The notes beneath the pieces are model-generated. The model was not told the DNA's origin. It worked only from the letters and a program-made list of their open reading frames with translations, and did not search any database. A stretch of 64,000 bases of DNA, taken from positions 1 to 64,000 of the forward strand of contig SVRS01000007.1 of NCBI GenBank assembly GCA_015064695.1, in the 5' to 3' direction. Position numbers and translations under genes: made by a program. Of the stretch, positions 9,795 through 18,697 are shown in pieces. Source of the DNA: Oscillospiraceae bacterium (GTDB lineage: Bacteria; Bacillota; Clostridia; Oscillospirales; CAG-272). The stretch's first letter is position 1; each line of letters starts with the position of its first letter.

Positions 9795-12700
9795 GTGAAC
9801 GATACCAAGCAACGAATTGCCGAATATTCGAATAGACTGCCGTGGCTGAAGGAGCGGGTCGTTGCCGTGGCACTGTTGTTGGCCATTTCCTTGACCATGC
9901 TGGCAACGACCACGTTTGCCTGGGTCGTTCTGTCCCGTAGTCCGGCGGTAACCGGTGTGACAACCAACGTGGCGACCAACGGCAACCTGGAGATCGCGTT
10001 GGTCGCGCCTAACGGCGCCCTTCCTGCGGAATCGGCCGTGGGAGATTCCTATGCCGCGAGTGGCCAATCCATCGTGGCGGCCAATCTGACTTGGGGTAAT
10101 ATGATCAACCTGACCGACCCCTCCTACGGATTGGACAATTTGGTCCTTCGCCCCGCCCAGCTGAACAAGGCTGCGCTTCTGACAAACCCCCTGTACGGCG
10201 CGGAGTATGGCGAGGACGGCCGCATCATCAAGCTGAACAGTAATTTCGCCTATACCACATGGCATATGCCCGAGGGCAATAAGCCCGGATATTTTGGCGT
10301 GACCTCCTCGGATTCGGGCTTTGGCGTTCGCGCCATTTCCTCCACGAAGATCGAGGCGGTGGGTGCTGAGGCTGCTTATCTGCGTATGGTGGCGGCGGCG
10401 CGGGATACCAACCTGCTGGCCGCGAACCAGTACAGCTCTCTCCGCAATAACAGTAGTCAGATGCAATCCTTGGCCACCATGATGGGCTTGTATATGACCG
10501 CCCGCATGAACCCCAGCGAGGATTCCTTGAACAACCCGGATTGTGCCGTGGCCGATATTCAGAACCTGGCAGATATGTACGCCGGCTTCCTGGAAGCATT
10601 CGAGCTGGAGGCCGAGGCCATGGCCGCCCTTCTGAATCTGCGCGCCTTTTTGAAGTTCGGAGAAGGGAACTATACGCCCTACACGGGAGAGATGATCTTT
10701 ACTGTGACCAACAGTGAGCTGAAATCGGCTTTGGATATCGAAATATCCAAGCTGACCGAATTTCAGAAGGATCATACCACCATTGAGACTGACTTGGCGG
10801 TTCTGCAATCGCTGAGCACCTCCGGAACTAGTCTGAAATGGAAGGACAGTGGCCTGAATACCATCGTCAACCATCTGGTTGACGTGGGTAAGTGTACCAT
10901 CGGCGCCGATAATACGCCCATCAGCAGCATTGGTGCCTCCAATGCGATGGGCTATCTGAGCGGTACGCAGGAGGCCCGGATCACCAACGGTATTCTGTAC
11001 CGCTTTGAGGAACGGACGGGCGGTTATATTGAGGTAAAGAACCTGGCAATCAGCGCCAAGGTAAAGAGAATGGGTATAACCGTTCCCGCTACGGTGAAGG
11101 CGAATATTCAAACCACCGCGCCTCGGGACTACTTCCTCTTTAACAACGATCTGGAGGCGGTCAAGGCCACCAATACCGGCGACTACCAGGGCGGTGAGGC
11201 CGTCGCGGAGGATACCTTTGGCCTGGCCATCGACTTCTGGGTGCGTACCAATGCGCTGGGACATTACCTGGTGCTGGAGGGCAACGTGCTGACCAAGAAG
11301 GAGGAGGTTCGGGCCACCGGAACGGATCCCTTTGGTAACAAGGTGGAGCTGTACCTTTTGAGCCGTACCTTTACCGACGAGACCAGCGGTGAGTCCTTCA
11401 CCGAGGATTACACGCTGTATTGCAGTAAGATCGACGAGAACGGCACCACGCAGAGCGAGGATATCTGGTATAACTACGATACCCACGAGCGAGTTGAGCT
11501 GGCCGACGGCGAGGTCCCCTCTCCCAAGATGATCGAGGTGGAGACGGTGATCGGCTACGAGGGCGAGAACCGTGTGTGGGACCGTGACAACGAGGGCAAT
11601 AAGCTGAATCTGACTGTCAATAGTACCACCCAGGGCAGCGGAAGCTGCTACGTGTACTATGCGGATACCCCTGAGCAGCAGGCGCGTAGCCTGGAGCTTC
11701 TGAAATCCATGAAGGTTGCCTTTGTAGATGCGAACGGTAAGCTGATGGCTACCGCCGATATGGATACAGAGCGTCACTACGCCGCCAACGGTAAGGTGAT
11801 CGTGCCGCTGGCGCTGAACTCCAGCGACAGCATCAATTTGGGGGAGACCCGAGAAGGGGAGACTGTGTACGGTATTACCGCTCTGGAGCAGAACGTGGCC
11901 ACTCGTGTGACTGCCATCGTGTACCTGGACGGTCTGCAGCTGACGAATGAGGACGTATTGGCCGCCGCCAGCATCCAGGGTCAGCTGAACATCCAGTTCG
12001 GTGCGTATGCGGATGACCTTCAGAATGCCGAAAACGAAAAGCTGAAGGGCGAGGAGGTCACCGTAGGGGCTTCTGTTGACAAGACCTCCATGGACTATGA
12101 TACCGCTCAAACCCCCGCTGACCTGACAACGACGGTTTCGGTGAACGTGACCGGCTCCCAGCCCAATTCCGTGACGGCCTTCTTCCTGCGTGCCATCAAC
12201 TCGACTCAGGGCTCCCGTGAGGCGATGATGACCTTTACCCGGCAGGAGGACGGATCCTGGAAGGCAAATTATACCTTTACGGCTCCCGGTCACTATATTC
12301 TGCGCAGCGTCCGATTGGACGGCGTAGAGTATGATTTGACGGAACGGCCGGAGGTGTTGGTTAAGGGCTTTACCATCAAATCGCTTTCCTGTCAGGAGGC
12401 TGACGAGAACCGACACATCTCCGTTATGACGGCTGACGGCTCCTATACGGTGAATCTGTCGCTGGCCTTTGCTTCGGACGATCAGACGAAGATGCCCAAG
12501 AAGGTACAGGGACGATTCCTGCGGGACACCGACGGCTCTGCGGTGAACGTGGACTTCACCTATCATCCGGCCAGCACCCAGTGGACGGGAAGCGCATCCT
12601 TCCTGTCGTCGGGCGCGTACACCCTGCAGTATCTGATACTGGACGGGGAATACGTGGAATTGAGCCCCGAGCTGCAGCAAACGGCAACCGTGTATTTGGG

Positions 12701-14408
12701 TATGCGGGTGGCAATCTACACCACCAGTCCCCATAAGTTCCTGTACGCTCCCTCCGAAATGGCCTCCAACGAACGGGCTTTGGCCATGCAAATGAAGATT
12801 TTGGACAATGCCGGAAATGAAATGCCCGGCTTGAACCGTGTCAAGCTGACCTATGGCATGAAAAGCTCCGGCGCCAAGATCATGGATGCTACGCTGACCT
12901 GGGACGGCACCTACTATGTGGGTGAATTCCCCATGGTGGATTCTACGACGGATAACGGAGTCGTCATCGAAAGGGTGGGCGGCCCCGGTATCTGGCAATT
13001 CAGCTCGGTAACCGTGGGAGACAGCATCATTACCAATGCCAGCATCGCTCCCGTCTTTACCATTCTGTCACCCGAGCCTCCCGCCTATCACGCGCACCGT
13101 ACGCCCACGTACCAGTACGCGCCGAACAACAATGCCTCCATGAACGTGCATATTGCCAACTCCGAGGCGGCCGTTGTATGGGCATATATTGTCGAGAGCG
13201 GCGCAACGGAGGGTATCTGGGTAGAGGGCGAGTTGGCCTCCACCTATGAGTACGTGGCCTACGAGGGCGCGACGCCCATGTCGGTTGCGGCATGGAATTT
13301 CCCCGTGCCTGTAAACGAGGCGACCCGGTACCAGGACGGTAACTGGAAGCTGACGGCCCTGCGGCTGTGGGACGTATTCGCGGCGGACGGTACCCCGTTC
13401 ACCGAGGAAAGCCCCCTGGAGCTGGACGTGAGCGAAAAGAACGTGACCTCCAAGGTTGTGTGCCAGGTGAACGTATCCTTCTTGTCGAGCCAGAGTCGAG
13501 ACTTTGGTAAGGATGCAAACGGGAACGTAACGGGTGTCTTTATGCAGAGCCATACCATTAGCGGCTTGCAGGTGAAGGTGACCGACTTCGCCGGCGATGC
13601 GGTGAAGGATGATAAGGGCAACCTGCTGGTGACCGGAGTTACGCTGACCTTTACTCATAACGGTGATTCGGAGAAATACGGCGGATATACAAGTACGCTG
13701 TTCACGAAGGCCACGTATCTGACCATCTTCCTGGAATATAATCCGACAACGCTGCAGTTTGAGCAGGTAGCCTACCAGCTGAGCGACGGCTCCGACAGGA
13801 TCGAGAGCGCCACGGCTCATCTTCTGTATGCCGGTAGCTATACCACGACCATGAGTGTTTGGATGGGCTCTACCGAAACCAAGTTCGCGGGTAGCATGGA
13901 TACGGCTACGACGAAAAAGCTACCCGCCGGTACACCCGTGTTTACGGTAAGCTCTATTGCACCCGGCGTAACCATGACGGCGGCTGAATATGCCAGTAAG
14001 AGTGGCGGAGCCAGCACGATCACCAACGGAACGACGACGGTGTATTTTAAGGAGAGCACGGAAACTGCCTGCGGTATCACGTATTATAATTATACCCCGG
14101 CTAAGGTCACGCTTCAGTTGACCGGTTACGGTGAGGCAAGTGCGGCGCGAATGGACTTTACGACCAGTAACGCCGACGGTGTCGTACACCTGTATGAAGA
14201 AAGCCAAAGGGACGATGGTAAGAGTACCAATGCTTACACATGGTCCGGAAACGGAACGTGTATCCGATATATGGGTGCATGGGAGAGCAAGACGGGCAGC
14301 GACAGTAAAACTGCCGCGGGAACCTTGACCTCAACGGCACTCATCCTGACCCATGGTGGAGAAGAATTCACCGTTGACGTGACGATCGTGATCCACAATC
14401 CGAGTTAA
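9795..14408 (+). CDS. Very large (1537 aa) secreted surface protein with tandem Ig-like segments
   Basis: GTG start; N-term VVAVALLLAISLTMLATTTFAWVVLSRSPAVTG; internal TRVTAIVYLDGLQLTNED; repeated beta-rich units around nt 12080-13440. Confidence 0.75.
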   Translation: MNDTKQRIAEYSNRLPWLKERVVAVALLLAISLTMLATTTFAWVVLSRSPAVTGVTTNVATNGNLEIALVAPNGALPAESAVGDSYAASGQSIVAANLTWGNMINLTDPSYGLDNLVLRPAQLNKAALLTNPLYGAEYGEDGRIIKLNSNFAYTTWHMPEGNKPGYFGVTSSDSGFGVRAISSTKIEAVGAEAAYLRMVAAARDTNLLAANQYSSLRNNSSQMQSLATMMGLYMTARMNPSEDSLNNPDCAVADIQNLADMYAGFLEAFELEAEAMAALLNLRAFLKFGEGNYTPYTGEMIFTVTNSELKSALDIEISKLTEFQKDHTTIETDLAVLQSLSTSGTSLKWKDSGLNTIVNHLVDVGKCTIGADNTPISSIGASNAMGYLSGTQEARITNGILYRFEERTGGYIEVKNLAISAKVKRMGITVPATVKANIQTTAPRDYFLFNNDLEAVKATNTGDYQGGEAVAEDTFGLAIDFWVRTNALGHYLVLEGNVLTKKEEVRATGTDPFGNKVELYLLSRTFTDETSGESFTEDYTLYCSKIDENGTTQSEDIWYNYDTHERVELADGEVPSPKMIEVETVIGYEGENRVWDRDNEGNKLNLTVNSTTQGSGSCYVYYADTPEQQARSLELLKSMKVAFVDANGKLMATADMDTERHYAANGKVIVPLALNSSDSINLGETREGETVYGITALEQNVATRVTAIVYLDGLQLTNEDVLAAASIQGQLNIQFGAYADDLQNAENEKLKGEEVTVGASVDKTSMDYDTAQTPADLTTTVSVNVTGSQPNSVTAFFLRAINSTQGSREAMMTFTRQEDGSWKANYTFTAPGHYILRSVRLDGVEYDLTERPEVLVKGFTIKSLSCQEADENRHISVMTADGSYTVNLSLAFASDDQTKMPKKVQGRFLRDTDGSAVNVDFTYHPASTQWTGSASFLSSGAYTLQYLILDGEYVELSPELQQTATVYLGMRVAIYTTSPHKFLYAPSEMASNERALAMQMKILDNAGNEMPGLNRVKLTYGMKSSGAKIMDATLTWDGTYYVGEFPMVDSTTDNGVVIERVGGPGIWQFSSVTVGDSIITNASIAPVFTILSPEPPAYHAHRTPTYQYAPNNNASMNVHIANSEAAVVWAYIVESGATEGIWVEGELASTYEYVAYEGATPMSVAAWNFPVPVNEATRYQDGNWKLTALRLWDVFAADGTPFTEESPLELDVSEKNVTSKVVCQVNVSFLSSQSRDFGKDANGNVTGVFMQSHTISGLQVKVTDFAGDAVKDDKGNLLVTGVTLTFTHNGDSEKYGGYTSTLFTKATYLTIFLEYNPTTLQFEQVAYQLSDGSDRIESATAHLLYAGSYTTTMSVWMGSTETKFAGSMDTATTKKLPAGTPVFTVSSIAPGVTMTAAEYASKSGGASTITNGTTTVYFKESTETACGITYYNYTPAKVTLQLTGYGEASAARMDFTTSNADGVVHLYEESQRDDGKSTNAYTWSGNGTCIRYMGAWESKTGSDSKTAAGTLTSTALILTHGGEEFTVDVTIVIHNPS

Positions 14409-14415
14409 ATTACTG

Positions 14416-14459
14416 CCATCCCCGTAATTACCCGCAACCACCCGTAACTGCGGGGATGG
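14416..14459 (+). terminator. Hairpin after the large surface protein gene
   Basis: CCATCCCCG ... CGGGGATGG, perfect 9-bp arms; no strong T-tract. Confidence 0.4.
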
Positions 14460-14496
14460 AATAACCCTTGTATATGTATCTCGATGGGAGTATCCT

Positions 14497-15231
14497 ATGA
14501 ACGAAATGATTCGAACCCTATATGACATGGGCTTGGGCAAGGTGATGTATGACATTTTCTTTGCGTTGGGCTTTGTTTCGGTATTGGTGGGCTTGCTTTG
14601 GTTCGGCAAAAGGCTGAAGCTTCCCCTATGGAAAATAGGCGTAACGGTTATTACGGTATACCCGTTGGTGGTTCTTTGGATGTTCGTCATGTTCTGGATG
14701 GAATCCGGGTTTACAACGTGGGGGGGCAATAACATTGTCCGTATCTTTGTCTACGTTCCCTTGATCGGATTGCCTGTGGCAAAAATCCTGCGGATGGACA
14801 CCAAGAAAACACTCAGCCTGCTTTCCTTTGCGCCGTTGCTTGTCCATGGAATCAGCCATTTCGGTTGTATTTTCTTTGGCTGCTGTCAAGGGTATCCCTG
14901 CTCCTTTGGTGTGTATAACCCCTTCTATCAGGACATTCGATTCCCGACCCAGCCCATTGAGGCCCTGGCGGCGGTGGCCATTGTTGCTTACCTGTTTTAT
15001 CGAGCCAAAAAGCGCAATTACGAGCCCGACGGATTTGAATATCCCTTGATGCTGACGATCTTCGGTTCCTCCCGATTCGTGTTCGAGTTTTTGCGCGATA
15101 ATGAAAAAATGTTTTGGGGAATATCCAATCTGGCGGTTCACGCATTCTTTATGTTCGTGGTGGGCTTGATTTGGATCTTTATCCTGAAATCGAAATCCAA
15201 GCAGAAGTCGGTCGAGGCCGTAAAGCCTTGA
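14497..15231 (+). CDS. Divergent Lgt-like (prolipoprotein diacylglyceryl transferase family) membrane protein
   Basis: Multiple TM; HGISHFGCIFFGCCQGYPC, PTQPIEALAAV, SSRFVFEFLRDNEK. Confidence 0.7.
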   Translation: MNEMIRTLYDMGLGKVMYDIFFALGFVSVLVGLLWFGKRLKLPLWKIGVTVITVYPLVVLWMFVMFWMESGFTTWGGNNIVRIFVYVPLIGLPVAKILRMDTKKTLSLLSFAPLLVHGISHFGCIFFGCCQGYPCSFGVYNPFYQDIRFPTQPIEALAAVAIVAYLFYRAKKRNYEPDGFEYPLMLTIFGSSRFVFEFLRDNEKMFWGISNLAVHAFFMFVVGLIWIFILKSKSKQKSVEAVKP

Positions 15232-15251
15232 TCCCAAAAAGGAGGCCCCAC

Positions 15252-17096
15252 ATGCGCCGAACCCACGTCCAACTGAATATCCGAAGGGTGCTTGCCCCGG
15301 TGCTTGCGGCGGTGATCCTATTTGCGGCGATTTCCTTTGCGGGGCCGCTGACTGTCTCCGCCGCCGAGAGCGGTACCTGTGGTGACGGGCTCACCTGGAG
15401 TCTGTCTGCCGGCACCCTCACCATCTCCGGACAGGGAACCATGACGCGGTATAACGAGCTGGATATGCCGCCCTGGTACGCCCTTCGCAATCAGATCCAT
15501 CGGGTGGTGCTGCCTGAGGGATTGCATAATATTTCTTCCTTCGCCTTTTTTCGGTGTGAAAATCTGAGAACGGTCTATCTGCCCGACTCGGTGACCAAGA
15601 TCGGAAGCTACGCCTTTTCGGATTGCACCGGCCTGGAATCGGTTCGGTTCAGCGAAAAGCTGGCCGTGATTGATTCGGCCGCCTTTCGGAATTGCTATCG
15701 GCTGACCGCCATGAGCCTGCCCCGGGGCTTGCAGACCTTGGGCAATCAAGCGTTCTACCGCTGTGAATCGCTTACAGCGGTGACCATTCCGCCCTACCTT
15801 TCTACCATGGGAACCTCGGCATTTTCCTACTGCATCGGTCTCATCCGCGTGGATATATCCGCGCGCCTGGGCAAGCTTCCGGAGTGGAGCTTTTACGGTT
15901 GCGAGAATCTGTCGGTTGTGATCCTTCCCGAAACCGTGGGAGAGCTGGAGGAGTACGCCTTTAAAAAGTGCGACGTGCTGGAAACCGTTCATTTCGGCGG
16001 GACCGACGAGAAGAGACAGGCGATTCAAGCCAGCCTGGAAAAGGAGCTGCCGCGGTTTGAGCAGGTGGGTTCCATCACGTCGGACGCTCCCATGACCAGC
16101 ACCACGGTGGGTAGCTTTTCGACGCACGGCGACGGAACCGTAACCCAGCGGAACACCACCGTACAAAACGGCGAGGGCATGACCCTCGTAACCGTATTGG
16201 AGCATACCTACAATGAAGGGAACGTATCCGGTGGTGCCTATAACGCCAAGCTGACCGTGACGGTGGAGGATACCGAGGCCTGGGACAAGGTGGTGGATTC
16301 GGTAGCGGGAACCCTCAAGGAGTACGCGGATAGCTTTTCCGTGGGTAACGCCTCCGCCGACACCGTGGATCTGACCGTGTACGTGCAGACTGCGGGCGGT
16401 GCCGCGGCCTCTCTTGTGGAGGAAATGGCGGGACGGGATGTGAAGCTGACAGTCATCTCTTCCAACGGCTCGGAATCCCGGGTGGATTGCGGAGACGTCG
16501 CACGAGAGGATCTGAAGGGAAGCTATGACTACTCCCACAGCATTGAGGAGGCTCCTGCCGATCGGGCGGAATCTCTGGGAACCGAGGATTGCTTCCTGGT
16601 CAATTTCCATGAGTCGGCCTCTGTGAATACCGAGGTTCTGGTCAAGCTCCCTGAGGTCCCCGCCCACTCCAATGCATACCTGTACCAGGTGGAGGAGGAT
16701 GATTCTCTGACCCGCCTGCAGGCGACGGTTGTGGATCCCAACGGGAACGCGCATTTTTACGTAGGCGCGGTGGACAAGGACACGCAGTACGTGGTGGGTG
16801 TCAACGTGCCCGGCGAAAAGACCGACGATGCCATCATTCCCGACGAGCTGCTCTCCCAGTACGGAAGCGCAGTGGAGCGCCTGGAAAAGATCGATTACGT
16901 GATTACGGGAAGGGAGTCCTCCTGGGGCATGAGTATGGCTCAGGTTACCTGGATTATGCTGGGCGTACTGGCGGCGTGCATCATTGCCGTCGGTGCCGGT
17001 ATGGCGTTTTGGAATGCCCGTCGGCTTAAGCGAGGCTACGTTCCCGACCTGGCCGGGTACGAGGATCCGGATTCCCCTTCGGATAACGGATCCTGA
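15252..17096 (+). CDS. BspA-type leucine-rich-repeat (LRR_5) cell-surface protein with C-terminal TM anchor
   Basis: Signal peptide; GTCGDGLTWSLSAGTLTISGQGTM; repeats like LPDSVTKIGSYAFSDCTGLESVRF; C-terminal TM WIMLGVLAACIIAVGAGMAFW followed by RRLKR. Confidence 0.85.
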   Translation: MRRTHVQLNIRRVLAPVLAAVILFAAISFAGPLTVSAAESGTCGDGLTWSLSAGTLTISGQGTMTRYNELDMPPWYALRNQIHRVVLPEGLHNISSFAFFRCENLRTVYLPDSVTKIGSYAFSDCTGLESVRFSEKLAVIDSAAFRNCYRLTAMSLPRGLQTLGNQAFYRCESLTAVTIPPYLSTMGTSAFSYCIGLIRVDISARLGKLPEWSFYGCENLSVVILPETVGELEEYAFKKCDVLETVHFGGTDEKRQAIQASLEKELPRFEQVGSITSDAPMTSTTVGSFSTHGDGTVTQRNTTVQNGEGMTLVTVLEHTYNEGNVSGGAYNAKLTVTVEDTEAWDKVVDSVAGTLKEYADSFSVGNASADTVDLTVYVQTAGGAAASLVEEMAGRDVKLTVISSNGSESRVDCGDVAREDLKGSYDYSHSIEEAPADRAESLGTEDCFLVNFHESASVNTEVLVKLPEVPAHSNAYLYQVEEDDSLTRLQATVVDPNGNAHFYVGAVDKDTQYVVGVNVPGEKTDDAIIPDELLSQYGSAVERLEKIDYVITGRESSWGMSMAQVTWIMLGVLAACIIAVGAGMAFWNARRLKRGYVPDLAGYEDPDSPSDNGS

Positions 17097-17122
17097 TTTC
17101 CCGATAAGGATGCAAAATTTCT

Positions 17123-17159
17123 CAAAAGAGCTTCTCCGGAGTAAGGAGAAGTTCTTTTG
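17123..17159 (+). terminator. Rho-independent terminator-like hairpin
   Basis: CAAAAGAGCTTCTCC ... GGAGAAGTTCTTTTG. Confidence 0.6.
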
Positions 17160-17187
17160 CTTTGCGTATCTTTTTTGGTCAAATATC

Positions 17188-17216
17188 TTGCATTTGACAG
17201 AAATATATGGTATACT
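17188..17216 (+). promoter_or_regulatory. Sigma70-type promoter for MATE gene
   Basis: TTGCAT-17 nt-TATACT. Confidence 0.6.
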
Positions 17217-17247
17217 GTAAGATGAAAAAATATGCGAGGTGAGCCCG

Positions 17248-18645
17248 GTGAATCAATTCAAAAAAGAACGAGCATCCCGTCCCGGATACGGGGACATGAC
17301 GGTGGGAGCGCCCTGGAAGGTGATCCTGTCCTTTACCCTGCCCATGCTGATCGGCAATATTGCCCAGCAGCTCTACAACACGGTGGATTCCATCGTGGTC
17401 GGTAAGTATATCGGAGACAACGCCCTGGCGGCGGTGGGCTCCTGTGGTCCCATCGTGAACCTGCTGTTGGTGCTTTTCATCGGCATTTCGGCGGGCGCCA
17501 GCATTATGGTGTCCCAGTATTATGGAGCTAAAAACCGAGAGGCTCTGTCTCACACCATCGGTAACTGCATTACCGCTACCGCCGTTTGCTCGGTTTTGCT
17601 TATCCTGGTAATGACCCCTCTCATCCGTCCCATTTTGGTGGCACTCAATACCCCTGCCTCCATTCTGGATTGGTGTGTGGGCTATCTGTCTATTTCCCTG
17701 TGGGGCATCATGGGTATGGCCTACTACAACATCCTCAGCGGCATCCTCCGCGGTTTGGGTGACTCCTTCTGGCCCTTGGTCTTTTTGCTGATCGCCACGG
17801 GAATTAATATTGCTCTGGACATCTTCTTCGTGGTCGTTGTACAGATGGGCGTCCCCGGCGTGGCTTTGGCGACGATCATCGCCCAGATCATTTCCGCCGC
17901 GCTATGCTTGATCAAGCTGGCCCATATGCGGGGGTACTTTGATTTCGGTCTGAAATTTATGAAGCCCGTGGGCACGTATATCCGAACCCTGGTCCGTCTC
18001 GGTCTGCCTTCGGGTCTGACTCAGGCGATTTTCTCCTCGGCTATGATCATCGTTCAATCTCTGACCAACCAGTTCGGTGAGCAATTCATCGCCGCTAACG
18101 TGGTCATCATGCGGGTGGACGGCTTTGCTATGATGCCCAACTTTTCCTTCGGTACGGCGTTGACCACCTATGCGGGTCAGAACGTGGGCGCGGGACTCTA
18201 CGACCGCGTCACCAAGGGTGCCAAGCAAGGTCTGGCCATGGCCGTGGGATGCTCTGCCGCCATCACCGGGCTGATCGTGCTTTTTGGTAAGCACCTCATG
18301 GGTCTGTTCACCGAGACGGCTGACCTGGTGAATCTGAGCTACCGCCTTATGATGATTCTGGCGGTGGGCTACATCGCCATGGCCGTGACACAGAGCCTTT
18401 CCGGTATCATGCGCGGTGCGGGCGACACCATGACCCCCATGTGGATCTCCCTCATGACTACGGTCATCATCCGTGTTCCCGTGGCCTACGGCATCGCTTA
18501 CCTGACCTCTCCCACCGGCCATCCCGCCGACGGTATGAAGGAGTGTATCCAGATCTCCTTGCTGGCCTCCTGGACCATCGGTGCGATTCTGACCGCGATC
18601 TTTTATAAGATCGGTAAGTGGAAGAATAAGCGCATTCGGCAATAA
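17248..18645 (+). CDS. MATE family efflux transporter
   Basis: ALPMLIGNIAQQLYNTVDSIVVGKYIGDNALAAVG..., 12-TM hydrophobicity; GTG start after aggtg. Confidence 0.93.
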   Translation: MNQFKKERASRPGYGDMTVGAPWKVILSFTLPMLIGNIAQQLYNTVDSIVVGKYIGDNALAAVGSCGPIVNLLLVLFIGISAGASIMVSQYYGAKNREALSHTIGNCITATAVCSVLLILVMTPLIRPILVALNTPASILDWCVGYLSISLWGIMGMAYYNILSGILRGLGDSFWPLVFLLIATGINIALDIFFVVVVQMGVPGVALATIIAQIISAALCLIKLAHMRGYFDFGLKFMKPVGTYIRTLVRLGLPSGLTQAIFSSAMIIVQSLTNQFGEQFIAANVVIMRVDGFAMMPNFSFGTALTTYAGQNVGAGLYDRVTKGAKQGLAMAVGCSAAITGLIVLFGKHLMGLFTETADLVNLSYRLMMILAVGYIAMAVTQSLSGIMRGAGDTMTPMWISLMTTVIIRVPVAYGIAYLTSPTGHPADGMKECIQISLLASWTIGAILTAIFYKIGKWKNKRIRQ

Positions 18646-18697
18646 CACAAAACAGAAAACGATTCTGCGAAGGGATCTGAAGGAAAGGATATGGTAT

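Noticed and set aside
9585-12998. 1137-aa minus-strand ORF opposite the large surface gene
   Set aside because: Antisense shadow of a better-supported plus-strand gene; His/Gly/Gln-rich composition, no domain, no RBS.
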